This document shows, one piece after another, positions 8,535 to 16,443 of a stretch of DNA of 64,000 bases. Origin of the DNA: Pseudooceanicola endophyticus (GTDB lineage Bacteria; Pseudomonadota; Alphaproteobacteria; Rhodobacterales; Rhodobacteraceae); NCBI RefSeq assembly GCF_018760365.1, contig NZ_JAHIAB010000011.1, positions 62,001 to 126,000 of the forward strand, given 5' to 3'. The notes beneath the pieces are model-generated. The model made no database searches. It worked only from the letters and a program-made list of their open reading frames with translations, and was not told where the DNA came from. A program made the position numbers and the translations under genes. Numbering within the stretch: the first letter of the stretch is position 1; each line of letters begins with the position of its first letter.

Positions 8535-10175
8535 TCAGCCCTTCGCATTGCCCGTTTCGGGGTCCAGCAGCAGGGGGCCTGCCTTCGGCGCGGCCCAGTC
8601 GAACATGCCATTCAGGGACCCCGCCAGCGCATCGAAGGAGCCCTGGCCCAGGCGCTGACCGCCCATCCAGTTGTCTTCGATGAAGCGCATGACCGAGGTC
8701 TGGTCGGTCAGGGTGTGATCGACATGGTTGACCTTCGCGTAGGGCGAGACGACCAGCAGCGGCTGGCGGGTGCCGTAGCCGCAGCGGCCCTGGACCGGCA
8801 GGCCCGAGACACCCGGCAGCGGCGTTCCGGCACCGCATTTGTCGCCGTTCAGCACGTCATAGCCCGGCACCGGGATCTGCGAGGGGTTCACCACCGCCAT
8901 GGCGTGATCGTACCATCCGTCGGAGTCGTCATAGGCGATGACGATGGCGGTATCCTTCCAGAACGGCGATTGCTGGATCGCGTTGATCGCCTTCACCACG
9001 AAGGCCTGTTCGTCCAGCGGGTCGGAGTAGCCGGCATGGCCGTCCTCGAAGCCCGCGCCCTTCAGGAAGCTGACCTGGGGCAGGTTGCCGGCCTTCAGCG
9101 CCGCATAGAAGTCCGTCAGGTCGTACTGGTGGTTGGCGCCGCCGTCATGATCGGTGCCGACGACCTCGGCCGAAGCCGGGCGGGTGTGCTCGGGGTTGGC
9201 GGTCGAGGCATAGTACTGGAACGGCTGGTGGTGCGGGATGTAGTCGACCTCGCTGACGTTGGTGACGTCGGAATGGGTCGTGCGCGCGCAGCCGGTGGTG
9301 CCGTTGGCATTGGTGGCGGTCAGGTCGAAGCCGCCCTCGAACCAGCCCCAGGTCATGTGACGCGCGTTCATCATGTCGCCGATGTTGTGGCCGCTCATCA
9401 GCGCGGTCTTGCCCTTCGAACAGACGTCGCCCGTCGGATCGAGGTCCGAGATCATGGTCCAGTTGCCCTGGCCATCGGGGACGACGCGGCCCTTGTCGTA
9501 GCTGCCGTCGGCCTCAAGCTGGTAGCCCGGCGGCAGGGCCATGCCGTTGGTCTGACCCGAGATCAGGTTGATCGCGCCCGGGGTCGAAGGCCCGAAGGTC
9601 GTCGAGAAGGAACGGTCGTTCATCGCGTAGTGCTGGGCGTAGTTCCACAGGGCGGTGACGGTGTTGCCGTCGTAATAGCCCATGACCTGCCCCCTGGTGC
9701 CGAAGCTGCCGGCGCCGCCGTCCGAACCGCGCCCGGTGTTCTTCGGGAAGAGGTCCATCTTGCCGCCGTCATAGGCGGCCTGTTCGGCGGTATAGCCGTG
9801 GTTCTGGTCGGCCGAGGCCGCCTGGGTGCGGTCCATCCGGAACGGGCCCGCCGCGTCGCTGCCATTGGCGGCGCCGGCGTTGGGGTTGTTTTCCAGCAGG
9901 CCGGCATGGGCCAGCGTGTCGATATCGTCGGGGGTGCCGGGGGCGGCGGTGAAGGCGGGCTCTCCCTCGGGGTTCGCGGCCTTGGGGTAGGTGGCAAAGT
10001 AGTGATCGAAGGAGACGTTCTCCTGGAAGATCACCACCAGGTGCTTGATCGGGGTCGCGGTGTTGGGCGCGGCGGGTGCTTGCGCCATCACCGGCGTGAC
10101 AGAGGCGGACAGCAGCGCGCAGGCAGCCGTTGCCGCGACGCCGCGATGGGCGAGGCGGGAGGACAGGCGGGACAT
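8535..10175 (-). CDS. Secreted phosphoesterase (PF04185, acid phosphatase/phospholipase C-like)
   Basis: This encodes 546 residues from ATG at 10175, preceded by GCGAGGAA. A signal peptide (MSRLSSRLAHRGVAATAACA...VMAQA) leads into VIFQENVSFDHYFATYP, the metal and nucleophile motif of the phosphoesterase family that includes AcpA and non-hemolytic phospholipase C. Further conserved acidic/His motifs are present (AYDDSDGWYDH, GTDHDGG). In-frame codons upstream to 10322 give a basic, Pro-rich leader and were rejected. It is the first gene of a two-gene operon with the di-heme peroxidase. Substrate is unknown. Confidence 0.88.
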   Translation of the reverse strand: MSRLSSRLAHRGVAATAACALLSASVTPVMAQAPAAPNTATPIKHLVVIFQENVSFDHYFATYPKAANPEGEPAFTAAPGTPDDIDTLAHAGLLENNPNAGAANGSDAAGPFRMDRTQAASADQNHGYTAEQAAYDGGKMDLFPKNTGRGSDGGAGSFGTRGQVMGYYDGNTVTALWNYAQHYAMNDRSFSTTFGPSTPGAINLISGQTNGMALPPGYQLEADGSYDKGRVVPDGQGNWTMISDLDPTGDVCSKGKTALMSGHNIGDMMNARHMTWGWFEGGFDLTATNANGTTGCARTTHSDVTNVSEVDYIPHHQPFQYYASTANPEHTRPASAEVVGTDHDGGANHQYDLTDFYAALKAGNLPQVSFLKGAGFEDGHAGYSDPLDEQAFVVKAINAIQQSPFWKDTAIVIAYDDSDGWYDHAMAVVNPSQIPVPGYDVLNGDKCGAGTPLPGVSGLPVQGRCGYGTRQPLLVVSPYAKVNHVDHTLTDQTSVMRFIEDNWMGGQRLGQGSFDALAGSLNGMFDWAAPKAGPLLLDPETGNAKG

Positions 10176-10380
10176 CGGGGGTTCCTCGCGAAAGCGTTTC
10201 GGTGCGACCGGGAAACCGGCCCCGAAGGCGCGCACGGTCCGGGCGGCAAGGGGCTTGCCGCTCCGGTGGCTGGGGCCTGCGGGGCCGGGCTGATCCGGAC
10301 AGGGCCGGGTTAGGCGCCGCATGTGACAGTTTCGCGATGGCCGTGATCACGCCGGCATCACCGTTTCGAGAGGGGGGTGT

Positions 10381-11118
10381 TCAGGCCGGCAGGCGGCTTT
10401 CCTCGGCGATGAAATTGCGCACGAAGGCGGTTGCGGGGCGGCTGCGGATCTCGGAGGGGGCGCCGACCTGCTCGATCCGGCCCATCGACATGACGGCGAC
10501 GCGATCGGCGAGGGTCAGCGCCTCTTCCTGATCATGGGTCACAAAGACCGTGGTCAGGCCGGTGGCATCGTGGATCTCGCGCAGGCCGGTGCGCAGTTCC
10601 TTGCGGACCTGGGCATCAAGCGCGCCGAAGGGTTCGTCCAGCAGCAACATGCGCGGCTCGGTCGCCAGGGCGCGGGCCAGGGCGACGCGCTGGCGCTGCC
10701 CGCCCGAAAGCTGGCCCGGGTAGCGCTGCGCGATGTCGGGCAGGCGGATCAGCTCCAGCAGGTGCTGGACGCGTCGGGCGATCTCGGCCCGGGTGGGGCG
10801 TTCGGCGCGGGGGCGGGCGCGCAGCCCGTAGGCGATGTTCTCGAACACGCTCATGTGGCGGAACAGCGCGTAGCTTTGGAACACGAAACCGGCACGGCGC
10901 TTCTGGACCGGCGTGCCGATGGCATCCGCCCCGTCCAGCAGCACCCTGCCGGAGCTGGGCTGTTCAAGCCCGGCAAGGATGCGCAGCAGCGTCGTCTTAC
11001 CCGAGCCCGAAGGCCCCAGCAGCGCCACCATCGCCCCCGAGGGGATCGAAAGCGATACCGGGTGCAGCGCCGGGGTGGCCCCGTAGGACTTGGCGATCTC
11101 GTCGATGTCGATATGCAC
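10381..11118 (-). CDS. cysA: Sulfate ABC transporter ATP-binding protein, short form
   Basis: This encodes 245 residues from a GTG start at 11118 with a strong AGGAGG site. It has Walker [11 protein letters not shown]-loop, signature [16 protein letters not shown], Walker [12 protein letters not shown] and the switch His in [11 protein letters not shown]. Sulfate CysA proteins usually run to about 330-360 residues with a C-terminal regulatory domain; this one ends right after the nucleotide-binding domain. The following 200 bases do not encode a missing tail in any frame I read, so it looks naturally short. It is the last gene of the sulfate operon, 24 bases after cysW. Confidence 0.92.
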   Translation of the reverse strand: MHIDIDEIAKSYGATPALHPVSLSIPSGAMVALLGPSGSGKTTLLRILAGLEQPSSGRVLLDGADAIGTPVQKRRAGFVFQSYALFRHMSVFENIAYGLRARPRAERPTRAEIARRVQHLLELIRLPDIAQRYPGQLSGGQRQRVALARALATEPRMLLLDEPFGALDAQVRKELRTGLREIHDATGLTTVFVTHDQEEALTLADRVAVMSMGRIEQVGAPSEIRSRPATAFVRNFIAEESRLPA

Positions 11119-11142
11119 GTCGTGCCTCCTTTGCAGTGGGGA

Positions 11143-12003
11143 TCAGTGACGGCGGGTCGCGGCCAGAAGGTCCGCGTGGCGCCATTCGAGGAAGGATTTC
11201 AGCGCCAGCGTCACCAGCGCGAGCGTCGCGAGCAGCGCCGCCATGGAGAAGGCGGCGGTCGAAAGATATTCGTTGTAAAGCATCTCGATCAGGATCGGCA
11301 TGGTGGTGGTCTGGCCTCGGATCTTGCCCGAGATCACCGCGACGGCGCCGAATTCCCCCATGGCGCGGGCATTGCACAGCAGCACGCCGTAGAGCAGCGC
11401 CCAGCGGACATTGGGCAGGGTCACGGTGCGCAACATCCGCCAGCCCGAGGCGCCCAGGGTCAGCGCGGCCTCTTCCTCGGCCCGGCTCTGTTCGGCCATC
11501 ACCGGGATCAGTTCGCGGGCCACGAAGGGGAAGGTGATGAACAGCGTCGCCAGCACCAGGCCGGGCAGGGCGAAGACGATCTTCAGATCATGGGCCTTCA
11601 GCCAGTCGCCCAGCACCCCGCCCGAGCCATAGAGCAGCACCAGCGCCAGCCCCGCCACCACCGGCGAGACCGAGAAGGGCACGTCGATCAGCGTGATCAG
11701 CAGCGCCTTGCCGCGAAAGTCGAACTTGGCGATGGCCCAGGCGGCCGCCAGGCCCGCGGCGGCGTTCAGCGGCAGGGCGATGGCCGCGACCAGCAGCGTC
11801 AGCCGGATCGCCGCCAGGGCGTCGGGCTGGCCGATGGCCTGAAGGCTGGCCAGCGGCCCGGCGCGCAGGGCCTCGGCGAAGACCACCGCCAGGGGGGCCA
11901 GCAGCAGCACCGCCGTCAGCGCCAGCACGACCGAGGAGAGGGCGAGGCGCACGGAGCGCGCCTCGGTGGTGACGGGGGTGGCGTGCAGGGCGGTGTCAGC
12001 CAT
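11143..12003 (-). CDS. cysW: Sulfate ABC transporter permease CysW
   Basis: This 286-aa inner-membrane permease has about six hydrophobic segments and the coupling-loop region EEEAALTLGASGWRMLRTVTLP, which carries the EAA motif. It partners CysT to form the sulfate/thiosulfate channel driven by CysA. Its start overlaps the stop of the preceding small membrane protein gene (ATGGCTGA), which indicates translational coupling. Confidence 0.93.
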   Translation of the reverse strand: MADTALHATPVTTEARSVRLALSSVVLALTAVLLLAPLAVVFAEALRAGPLASLQAIGQPDALAAIRLTLLVAAIALPLNAAAGLAAAWAIAKFDFRGKALLITLIDVPFSVSPVVAGLALVLLYGSGGVLGDWLKAHDLKIVFALPGLVLATLFITFPFVARELIPVMAEQSRAEEEAALTLGASGWRMLRTVTLPNVRWALLYGVLLCNARAMGEFGAVAVISGKIRGQTTTMPILIEMLYNEYLSTAAFSMAALLATLALVTLALKSFLEWRHADLLAATRRH

Positions 12004-12256
12004 GGCGGGGGACCTCGCGCAGATGGCAGCGGCGGCAGCGTGGCCGGGGGGCGACCCTCATGCCCAGCATCACCGCGCCCAGCAGGGCGCCCGGCACCAG
12101 CAGCCAGGCCAGCAGCGCCAGGCCAAGGCCCGCGCCCGCCAGCCCCACCAGAAAGGCCGAGATCAGCCCGATGGCGCCGAAGCCTGCGGCCAGAAGGAAC
12201 CCTGTGGCCGGGGGAAGCCGGCGGTCGGGGGCGTAGAAGAAAGTTCTGTCAGACAT
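11996..12256 (-). CDS. Small two-helix membrane protein embedded between cysT and cysW
   Basis: This encodes 86 residues (MSDRTFFYAPDRRLPPATG...) with two long hydrophobic segments (about residues 20-37 and 43-66) and a short tail holding a CRRCH cluster and several basic residues. The start overlaps the end of cysT by eight bases (ATGTCTGA) with GGAGGA upstream, and the stop overlaps the start of cysW in the same manner. I do not recognise a family. Its position and double coupling suggest an accessory subunit or assembly factor of the sulfate permease, but this is inference. Confidence 0.8.
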   Translation of the reverse strand: MSDRTFFYAPDRRLPPATGFLLAAGFGAIGLISAFLVGLAGAGLGLALLAWLLVPGALLGAVMLGMRVAPRPRCRRCHLREVPRHG

Positions 12257-13076
12257 GTCCGATCCTCCGTCGTGTCCAGACCTGGGTGGCATTGATCAGC
12301 AGCAGCATCCCGAAAGAGATGCCAAGCATGGCCAGGCCGATGGCCGTGGCCGCGTCGTAGTCGTATTCCTCCAGCCGGATGACGATCAGCAGGGGGGCGA
12401 TCTCGGTCTTGCCGGGCAGGTTGCCGGCGATGAAGATGACCGATCCGTATTCCCCGACCGAGCGTGCCAGCGACAGTGCGAAGCCGGTCATCAGCGCCGG
12501 GCTGAGCACCGGCAGCACCACCCGGCGCAGGGTCGTCCAGCGGCTGGCGCCCAGCGTTGCCGAGGCCTCTTCCCATTCCGGCGCGATCTCGTCGATCACC
12601 GGCTGGACGGTGCGCACCACGAAGGGCAACCCGACGAAGATCAGCGCCAGCCAGATCCCGGCCTCGGTATAGGCGATGTGCAGGCCCAGGGGTTCCAGCA
12701 GGCGCCCGAAGGCGCCGTTCGGGGCATAGAGCGTCGTCAGCGCAATGCCGGCGACGGCGGTGGGCAGGGCGAAGGGCAGGTCCACCGCCGCATCGATCAG
12801 CCGCCGCCCCGGGAAGCGGTAGCGGGCCAGGACCCAGGCCAGCGCCGCGCCGAAGACCAGGTTGAAGAGCGCGGCGATCAGGGCGGCGCGGAACGACAGC
12901 AGCAGCGCCGCGCCGACCCGGGCCGATCCCAGGTGATGCAGGACCTGGCCCGGCCCCATCGCCAGCCCCTTGCCCAGCAGCGCCGCCAGCGGCAGCAGCA
13001 CGACCACCGAAAGCGCGCTTAACAGCAGGCCCAGGGCCAGCGGGAACCCCGGCAGCGGAGAAGAGGTGCGCAGCAT
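12249..13076 (-). CDS. cysT: Sulfate ABC transporter permease CysT (CysU)
   Basis: This 275-aa permease has about six transmembrane segments and the EAA-type loop EWEEASATLGASRWTTLRRVVLP. With CysW it forms the membrane channel of the sulfate/thiosulfate importer. The start is four bases after the stop of the sulfate-binding protein gene, and the 3' end overlaps the next small gene. Length and order (binding protein, T, W, A) match standard cys transport operons except for the inserted small gene. Confidence 0.93.
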   Translation of the reverse strand: MLRTSSPLPGFPLALGLLLSALSVVVLLPLAALLGKGLAMGPGQVLHHLGSARVGAALLLSFRAALIAALFNLVFGAALAWVLARYRFPGRRLIDAAVDLPFALPTAVAGIALTTLYAPNGAFGRLLEPLGLHIAYTEAGIWLALIFVGLPFVVRTVQPVIDEIAPEWEEASATLGASRWTTLRRVVLPVLSPALMTGFALSLARSVGEYGSVIFIAGNLPGKTEIAPLLIVIRLEEYDYDAATAIGLAMLGISFGMLLLINATQVWTRRRIGHV

Positions 13077-13080
13077 CCCC

Positions 13081-14100
13081 TTACTCCCCGTAGATCTGGT
13101 CGAAGATCCCGCCCGATCCGAAGAAGGCGGGCTGCACCTTGGCCCAGCCGCCGAAATCGGCGATCGACATCAGCTGAAGATCGGGGAACTGGGCCAGCTC
13201 TGCCGGCGGCACCAGCGAGGTGTCCCAGGCGCGGTAGTGGTTGTGCACCGCCAGGGCCTGCGCCTCGGGGGAATAGAGGTGTTGCAGGTAGGCTTCGGCG
13301 GCGGCGCGCTGGTCGGCGTCCTTGATGTTGCCCTCCAGCAGCGCCACCGGCGGCTCGGCCCGGATCGAGACCGAGGGCACGACGATCTCGAACTTGTCAT
13401 GGCCCAGCTCGTCGAGGGCCAGCAGGGCCTCGTTCTCCCAGGCCAGCAGCACATCGCCGGTGCCGCGTTGCGTGAAGGTGGTGGTGGCGCCCCGCGCGCC
13501 GGTGTCCAGAACCGGCACATGCTGGTAAAGCTGGCTGACGTAATCACGCGCGGCGGCCTCGTCCCCGCCATGGGTCTTCAGCGCCCAGCCCCAGGCCGCG
13601 AGGAAGTTCCAGCGCGCCCCGCCCGAGGTCTTGGGGTTCGGCGTGATCACCTGCACCCCGTCCTTCACCAGGTCGCCCCAGTCGTGGATGCCCTTCGGGT
13701 TGCCCTTGCGCACCAGGAACACGATGGTCGAGGTATAGGGCGCGGAATTGTGCGGCAGCTTGCCTTCCCAGTCCTTCGGCAGGGCGTCGCTGCGCGCGGC
13801 AATGGCATCAAGGTCCGAGGCCAGCGCCAGGGTGGCCACCTGGGCATCCAGCCCGTCGATCACCGCCCGGGCCTGCGCGCCGGATCCGCCGTGGCTTTGC
13901 TCGATCGTCACGGGGCCGTGGCCCTGATCCTGCCACCACTTGGCGAACAGCGTGTTGTAGGCGCGGTAGAATTCCCGTGTCGGATCGTAGGAAACGTTGA
14001 GGATCTTGGTATCGGCGAAGGCAGGCTGGGCCAGCGCCGAGCCGGTCAGAAGCGCGGCCAGGATCGGCCCTGCGCTCCGGGTCAGAAGAGTGCGGGTCAT
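13081..14100 (-). CDS. sbp: Periplasmic sulfate-binding protein
   Basis: This encodes 339 residues with a signal peptide (MTRTLLTRSAGPILAALLTGSALAQPAFA). The mature start TKILNVSYDPTREFYRAYN, then EQSHGGSGAQARAV, NPKTSGGARWNFLAAWG and the C-terminal FGGWAKVQPAFFGSGGIFDQIY match the Sbp/CysP family. It captures sulfate or thiosulfate in the periplasm and delivers it to CysTW. It sits behind a 67-aa unknown gene and in front of cysT with a four-base spacer. Confidence 0.93.
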   Translation of the reverse strand: MTRTLLTRSAGPILAALLTGSALAQPAFADTKILNVSYDPTREFYRAYNTLFAKWWQDQGHGPVTIEQSHGGSGAQARAVIDGLDAQVATLALASDLDAIAARSDALPKDWEGKLPHNSAPYTSTIVFLVRKGNPKGIHDWGDLVKDGVQVITPNPKTSGGARWNFLAAWGWALKTHGGDEAAARDYVSQLYQHVPVLDTGARGATTTFTQRGTGDVLLAWENEALLALDELGHDKFEIVVPSVSIRAEPPVALLEGNIKDADQRAAAEAYLQHLYSPEAQALAVHNHYRAWDTSLVPPAELAQFPDLQLMSIADFGGWAKVQPAFFGSGGIFDQIYGE

Positions 14101-14124
14101 GGAAAGCTCCGGAATAGGAAAGGG

Positions 14125-14328
14125 TCAGGCCAGCCGGGGATCCGGCGGCAGGATCTGGACGCGCCAGCGGCGCGGGTCGCGGCCCAGCATCATCTCGCGG
14201 GCGGCCTGCTCGGTGTCGCGGGCATAGACCGTCAGCAGCCGACCGTTGATCCGGTAGGCCTGGCCGGTGCCGCAGGCCACGAAGCGCAGGGCGCGGACGG
14301 GACGCGGAGACGGGGAAACAGGGGACAT
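14125..14328 (-). CDS. 67-aa conserved-looking protein heading the sulfate operon
   Basis: This encodes MSPVSPSPRPVRALRFVACG... ending ILPPDPRLA, preceded by a strong AGGAGGTCCCGA site. It is small, soluble and basic (several Arg), with no signal peptide or hydrophobic helix. The stop lies 24 bases before sbp, so it belongs to the same transcript. I do not recognise it. Its place between the regulator's operator region and the transporter suggests a role in sulfur homeostasis, which is only inference. An in-frame extension to 14526 would overlap the regulator gene and has no Shine-Dalgarno site; I rejected it. Confidence 0.7.
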   Translation of the reverse strand: MSPVSPSPRPVRALRFVACGTGQAYRINGRLLTVYARDTEQAAREMMLGRDPRRWRVQILPPDPRLA

Positions 14329-14378
14329 TCGGGACCTCCTTTCGGGATGGCGGGGAGCAGCCCCGCAATATCCTAAAT

Positions 14379-14397
14379 ATCTACCGATCTTGTCGAT
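14379..14397. promoter_or_regulatory. Imperfect palindrome, likely Rrf2 operator/promoter of the sulfate operon
   Basis: ATCTAC and GTCGAT form inverted half-sites (5 of 6 match) separated by seven bases, inside the only AT-rich stretch (about 14370-14405) between the Rrf2 gene and the 67-aa gene. The location in front of a sulfate operon and just after an Rrf2-type regulator makes it a reasonable operator candidate. No binding data can be read from sequence. Confidence 0.4.
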
Positions 14398-14443
14398 AAA
14401 AGGAGGGAAAGCTTTTGCCGTTCCGGGGAGGACGCGGAGAAGA

Positions 14444-14947
14444 TTATTCTCCGGCGGGGTCCGTCGGCGCGGCCCCGATTTCCCGAGGCGTCGCACCCGC
14501 CGCCGCGCGGGCGACGGTTTCTTCAAGAATCGCAGGGGTTTTCAGCAGGTCGTGCAGGGTCAGCGACTCGATCAGCAGCAGGTAGCTGTAGAAGACCTCT
14601 CCGAAGATCCGGCGCAGCTGGCAGGTTTCCTCGTCCGTGCAATCGTCGCAGCGCCGGTAGGAGCGGCGCGACAGGCAGGGCAGCGGCGCCATCGGCCCCT
14701 CGATCAGCTGCAGCAGCTCGCCCAGGGAAATCTTCTCGGGCGGGCGGATCAGGAAGTAGCCACCCGAGCGGCCCCGCTTGGCCCCGAGGTAGCCCGCCTT
14801 GCGCAGATCCAGCAGGATATGTTCGAGGAACCGCTTGGGCGCACCCGAGCGCTGCGCGACCTCTTCGATGGTCAGCGCCTCGCCCGGCTTCAGGGAGCCG
14901 AGCGCCATCAGAGATTTCAGGGCGTACTTGGCCTTCTGGGTAATCAT
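14444..14947 (-). CDS. Rrf2-family transcriptional regulator (probable sulfate/cysteine regulator)
   Basis: This 167-aa protein has an N-terminal winged helix (ITQKAKYALKSLMALG, then VAQRSGAPKRFLEHILLDL and GRSGGYFLIRPP), the classical Rrf2 pattern. A Cys-rich segment CLSRRSYRRCDDCTDEETC (about residues 95-113) may bind an Fe-S cluster or another thiol ligand as in IscR/NsrR/RirA. The sulfate operon lies 115 bases downstream on the same strand, which points to sulfur or cysteine status as signal, similar in logic to CymR; that is inference. The gene is divergent from an Lrp-type regulator. Confidence 0.85.
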   Translation of the reverse strand: MITQKAKYALKSLMALGSLKPGEALTIEEVAQRSGAPKRFLEHILLDLRKAGYLGAKRGRSGGYFLIRPPEKISLGELLQLIEGPMAPLPCLSRRSYRRCDDCTDEETCQLRRIFGEVFYSYLLLIESLTLHDLLKTPAILEETVARAAAGATPREIGAAPTDPAGE

Positions 14948-15076
14948 GACAGAACTTAAACACCAAATTCACGGCAGGGAAAGTCGGCTTTTCGCCTATA
15001 CACGATAAACACGGTAGACTTTAAGGTGTTTTGGGTCATGCTGATCCCCGGAAACCGACTCTTGAAAGGGAGCGCG

Positions 15077-15547
15077 ATGAAGCTGGACCGGATCGACCGC
15101 AAGATCATTGCCGTTCTGATGGCGGATGCGACGGTGCCTCTGGCGCGGCTGTCCCATGAGGTGGGGCTGACGCAGACGCCGTGCTGGAAGCGGGTGCGCA
15201 AGCTTCAGGAGGCCGGGGTGATCCGGGCCCGGGTGGCGCTGGTCGACCCCGAGCACCTGGGCCTGGGGCTGACCGCCTTTGCCGGGGTGTCGGCGCCGGA
15301 TCAGGGCGCCGAATGGCACCGCCGCTTCGCCGCCGTGCTGGAGGACATCCCCGAGGTGATGGAGGCCTACCGCCTGACCGGCAGTCAGGATTATGTCCTG
15401 CGCATCGTGGCCCGCGACATGGCCGACTTCGAGCGCATCCGCAGTGGCCTGACAGAGGCCATTCCGATCCGCGACCTGACCACCAGCTTCGCCCTGCAAC
15501 GGCTGAAGTCCGAAACGGCCCTGCCGGTGGATACCCGTACCGCCTGA
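15077..15547 (+). CDS. Lrp/AsnC-family transcriptional regulator
   Basis: This encodes 156 residues from ATG at 15077, preceded by GAAAGGGAG. The N-terminal HTH (KLDRIDRKIIAVLMADA, LARLSHEVGLTQTPCWKRVRKL) and the C-terminal RAM/ligand domain (IPEVMEAYRLTGSQDYVLRIVARDMADFE) match the Lrp family. Such proteins bind amino acids and act locally or globally. An in-frame extension to 15026 lacks a ribosome site. It is divergent from the Rrf2 gene; the shared 129-base region holds mirrored AAACACC and GGTGTTT elements, which could be its own operator. Target genes are unknown. Confidence 0.87.
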   Translation: MKLDRIDRKIIAVLMADATVPLARLSHEVGLTQTPCWKRVRKLQEAGVIRARVALVDPEHLGLGLTAFAGVSAPDQGAEWHRRFAAVLEDIPEVMEAYRLTGSQDYVLRIVARDMADFERIRSGLTEAIPIRDLTTSFALQRLKSETALPVDTRTA

Positions 15548-15757
15548 GGCGAGGTCAACCCATCCGACACGCCTATGTGGTGGCTTTTTGGTGCGCTTGT
15601 GCACAGTATAAAGTTCAGGAATGGTATTAGTTCAATAATGTAGAAAAGAGTTGCCGACAAACAGCGTCTAATCACCGGCGGCGTGCGGGTCTATCTCTCC
15701 TTCATCAGACGCAACACACCGCGTCACCCTTACAAACGCACACGAAGGAACAGACCC

Positions 15758-16060
15758 ATGAAACGCGCAGCTCTTGCTCTTACCGCCCTGATCGCCGCCA
15801 CCACCGCCGGCGCCGCCTTTGCCAACACCGACGCCGCCTATGTCACCGAAACGGTGCCCGCCTCGGCCGTCTACGCTTCGCCGGAAAACCACGGCATCAC
15901 CGGCAACGTCACGCTGACCTCGGGCACGAGCGTCCAGAAATCGGCCGCCCTGCTGAACGTCTCCGATCGTCAGGACCGCGACCTCGCTCTGGCCGACAAC
16001 ATCACCGTGACCGCCTTCCCCCGCGCCGACGTGCCCTTCCTGGCCTCCTCGGGCCGCTAA
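15758..16060 (+). CDS. Small secreted protein, tandem copy 1
   Basis: This encodes 100 residues with a clear signal peptide (MKRAALALTALIAATTAGAAFA, cleaved before NTD). The mature ~78 residues contain no Cys and run TDAAYVTETVPASAVYASPEN onward to PRADVPFLASSGR. The mature part differs from copy 2 by one residue (Ser for Thr in SGTSVQK), while the signal peptides differ more. I do not recognise the family. A GAAGGA site lies upstream, and the ~200-base leader contains an AT-rich stretch near 15625-15650. It is likely exported to the periplasm or outside; function is unknown. Confidence 0.8.
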   Translation: MKRAALALTALIAATTAGAAFANTDAAYVTETVPASAVYASPENHGITGNVTLTSGTSVQKSAALLNVSDRQDRDLALADNITVTAFPRADVPFLASSGR

Positions 16061-16099
16061 CCCCGCGCCGCACCTCTGAGACATGAAAGGATCAATGCC

Positions 16100-16402
16100 A
16101 TGAAATTCGCAGCTTCTGCCCTCACCGCCCTGATCGTCGCCAGCACCGCCGGCGCCGCCTTTGCCAACACCGACGCCGCCTATGTCACCGAAACGGTGCC
16201 CGCCTCGGCCGTCTACGCTTCGCCGGAAAACCACGGCATCACCGGCAACGTCACGCTGACCTCGGGCACGACCGTCCAGAAATCGGCCGCCCTGCTGAAC
16301 GTCTCCGACCGTCAGGACCGCGACCTCGCGCTGGCCGACAACATCACCGTGACCGCTTTCCCCCGCGCCGACGTGCCCTTCCTGGCCTCCTCGGGCCGCT
16401 GA
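16100..16402 (+). CDS. Small secreted protein, tandem copy 2
   Basis: This 100-aa paralogue is almost identical to the gene 342 bases upstream. Its signal peptide reads MKFAASALTALIVASTAGAAFA and the mature chain is the same except Thr in SGTTVQK. GAAAGGATC lies eight bases before the ATG. The spacer to copy 1 is only 39 bases, so co-transcription is likely. Function is unknown. Confidence 0.8.
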   Translation: MKFAASALTALIVASTAGAAFANTDAAYVTETVPASAVYASPENHGITGNVTLTSGTTVQKSAALLNVSDRQDRDLALADNITVTAFPRADVPFLASSGR

Positions 16403-16443
16403 GCCCGGCCAGGACAGCATCCGGATATGAAAGGAACATGGCC

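Larger units (their letters stand above)
15758..16402 (+). repeat. Tandem gene duplication, unit about 342 bp
   Basis: Bases from about 15820 to 16060 and 16162 to 16402 are nearly identical, with only a few differences, most of them silent (for example GCT/GCG, GAT/GAC). The offset between the two genes is 342 bases. A third, diverged member follows at 16444. The near-identity of the mature coding part but not the signal-peptide part suggests recent duplication or gene conversion. Confidence 0.85.

Noticed and set aside
6453-10313. Very long plus-strand frame (1286 codons).
   Set aside because: It is antisense to the aminomutase, peroxidase and phosphoesterase genes, all of which have clear motifs; it is a GC-skew shadow.
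10176-10380. A lost C-terminal domain of CysA through frameshift.
   Set aside because: No frame downstream of the cysA stop gives a TOBE/regulatory-domain-like continuation, and the next gene region belongs to the phosphoesterase leader.
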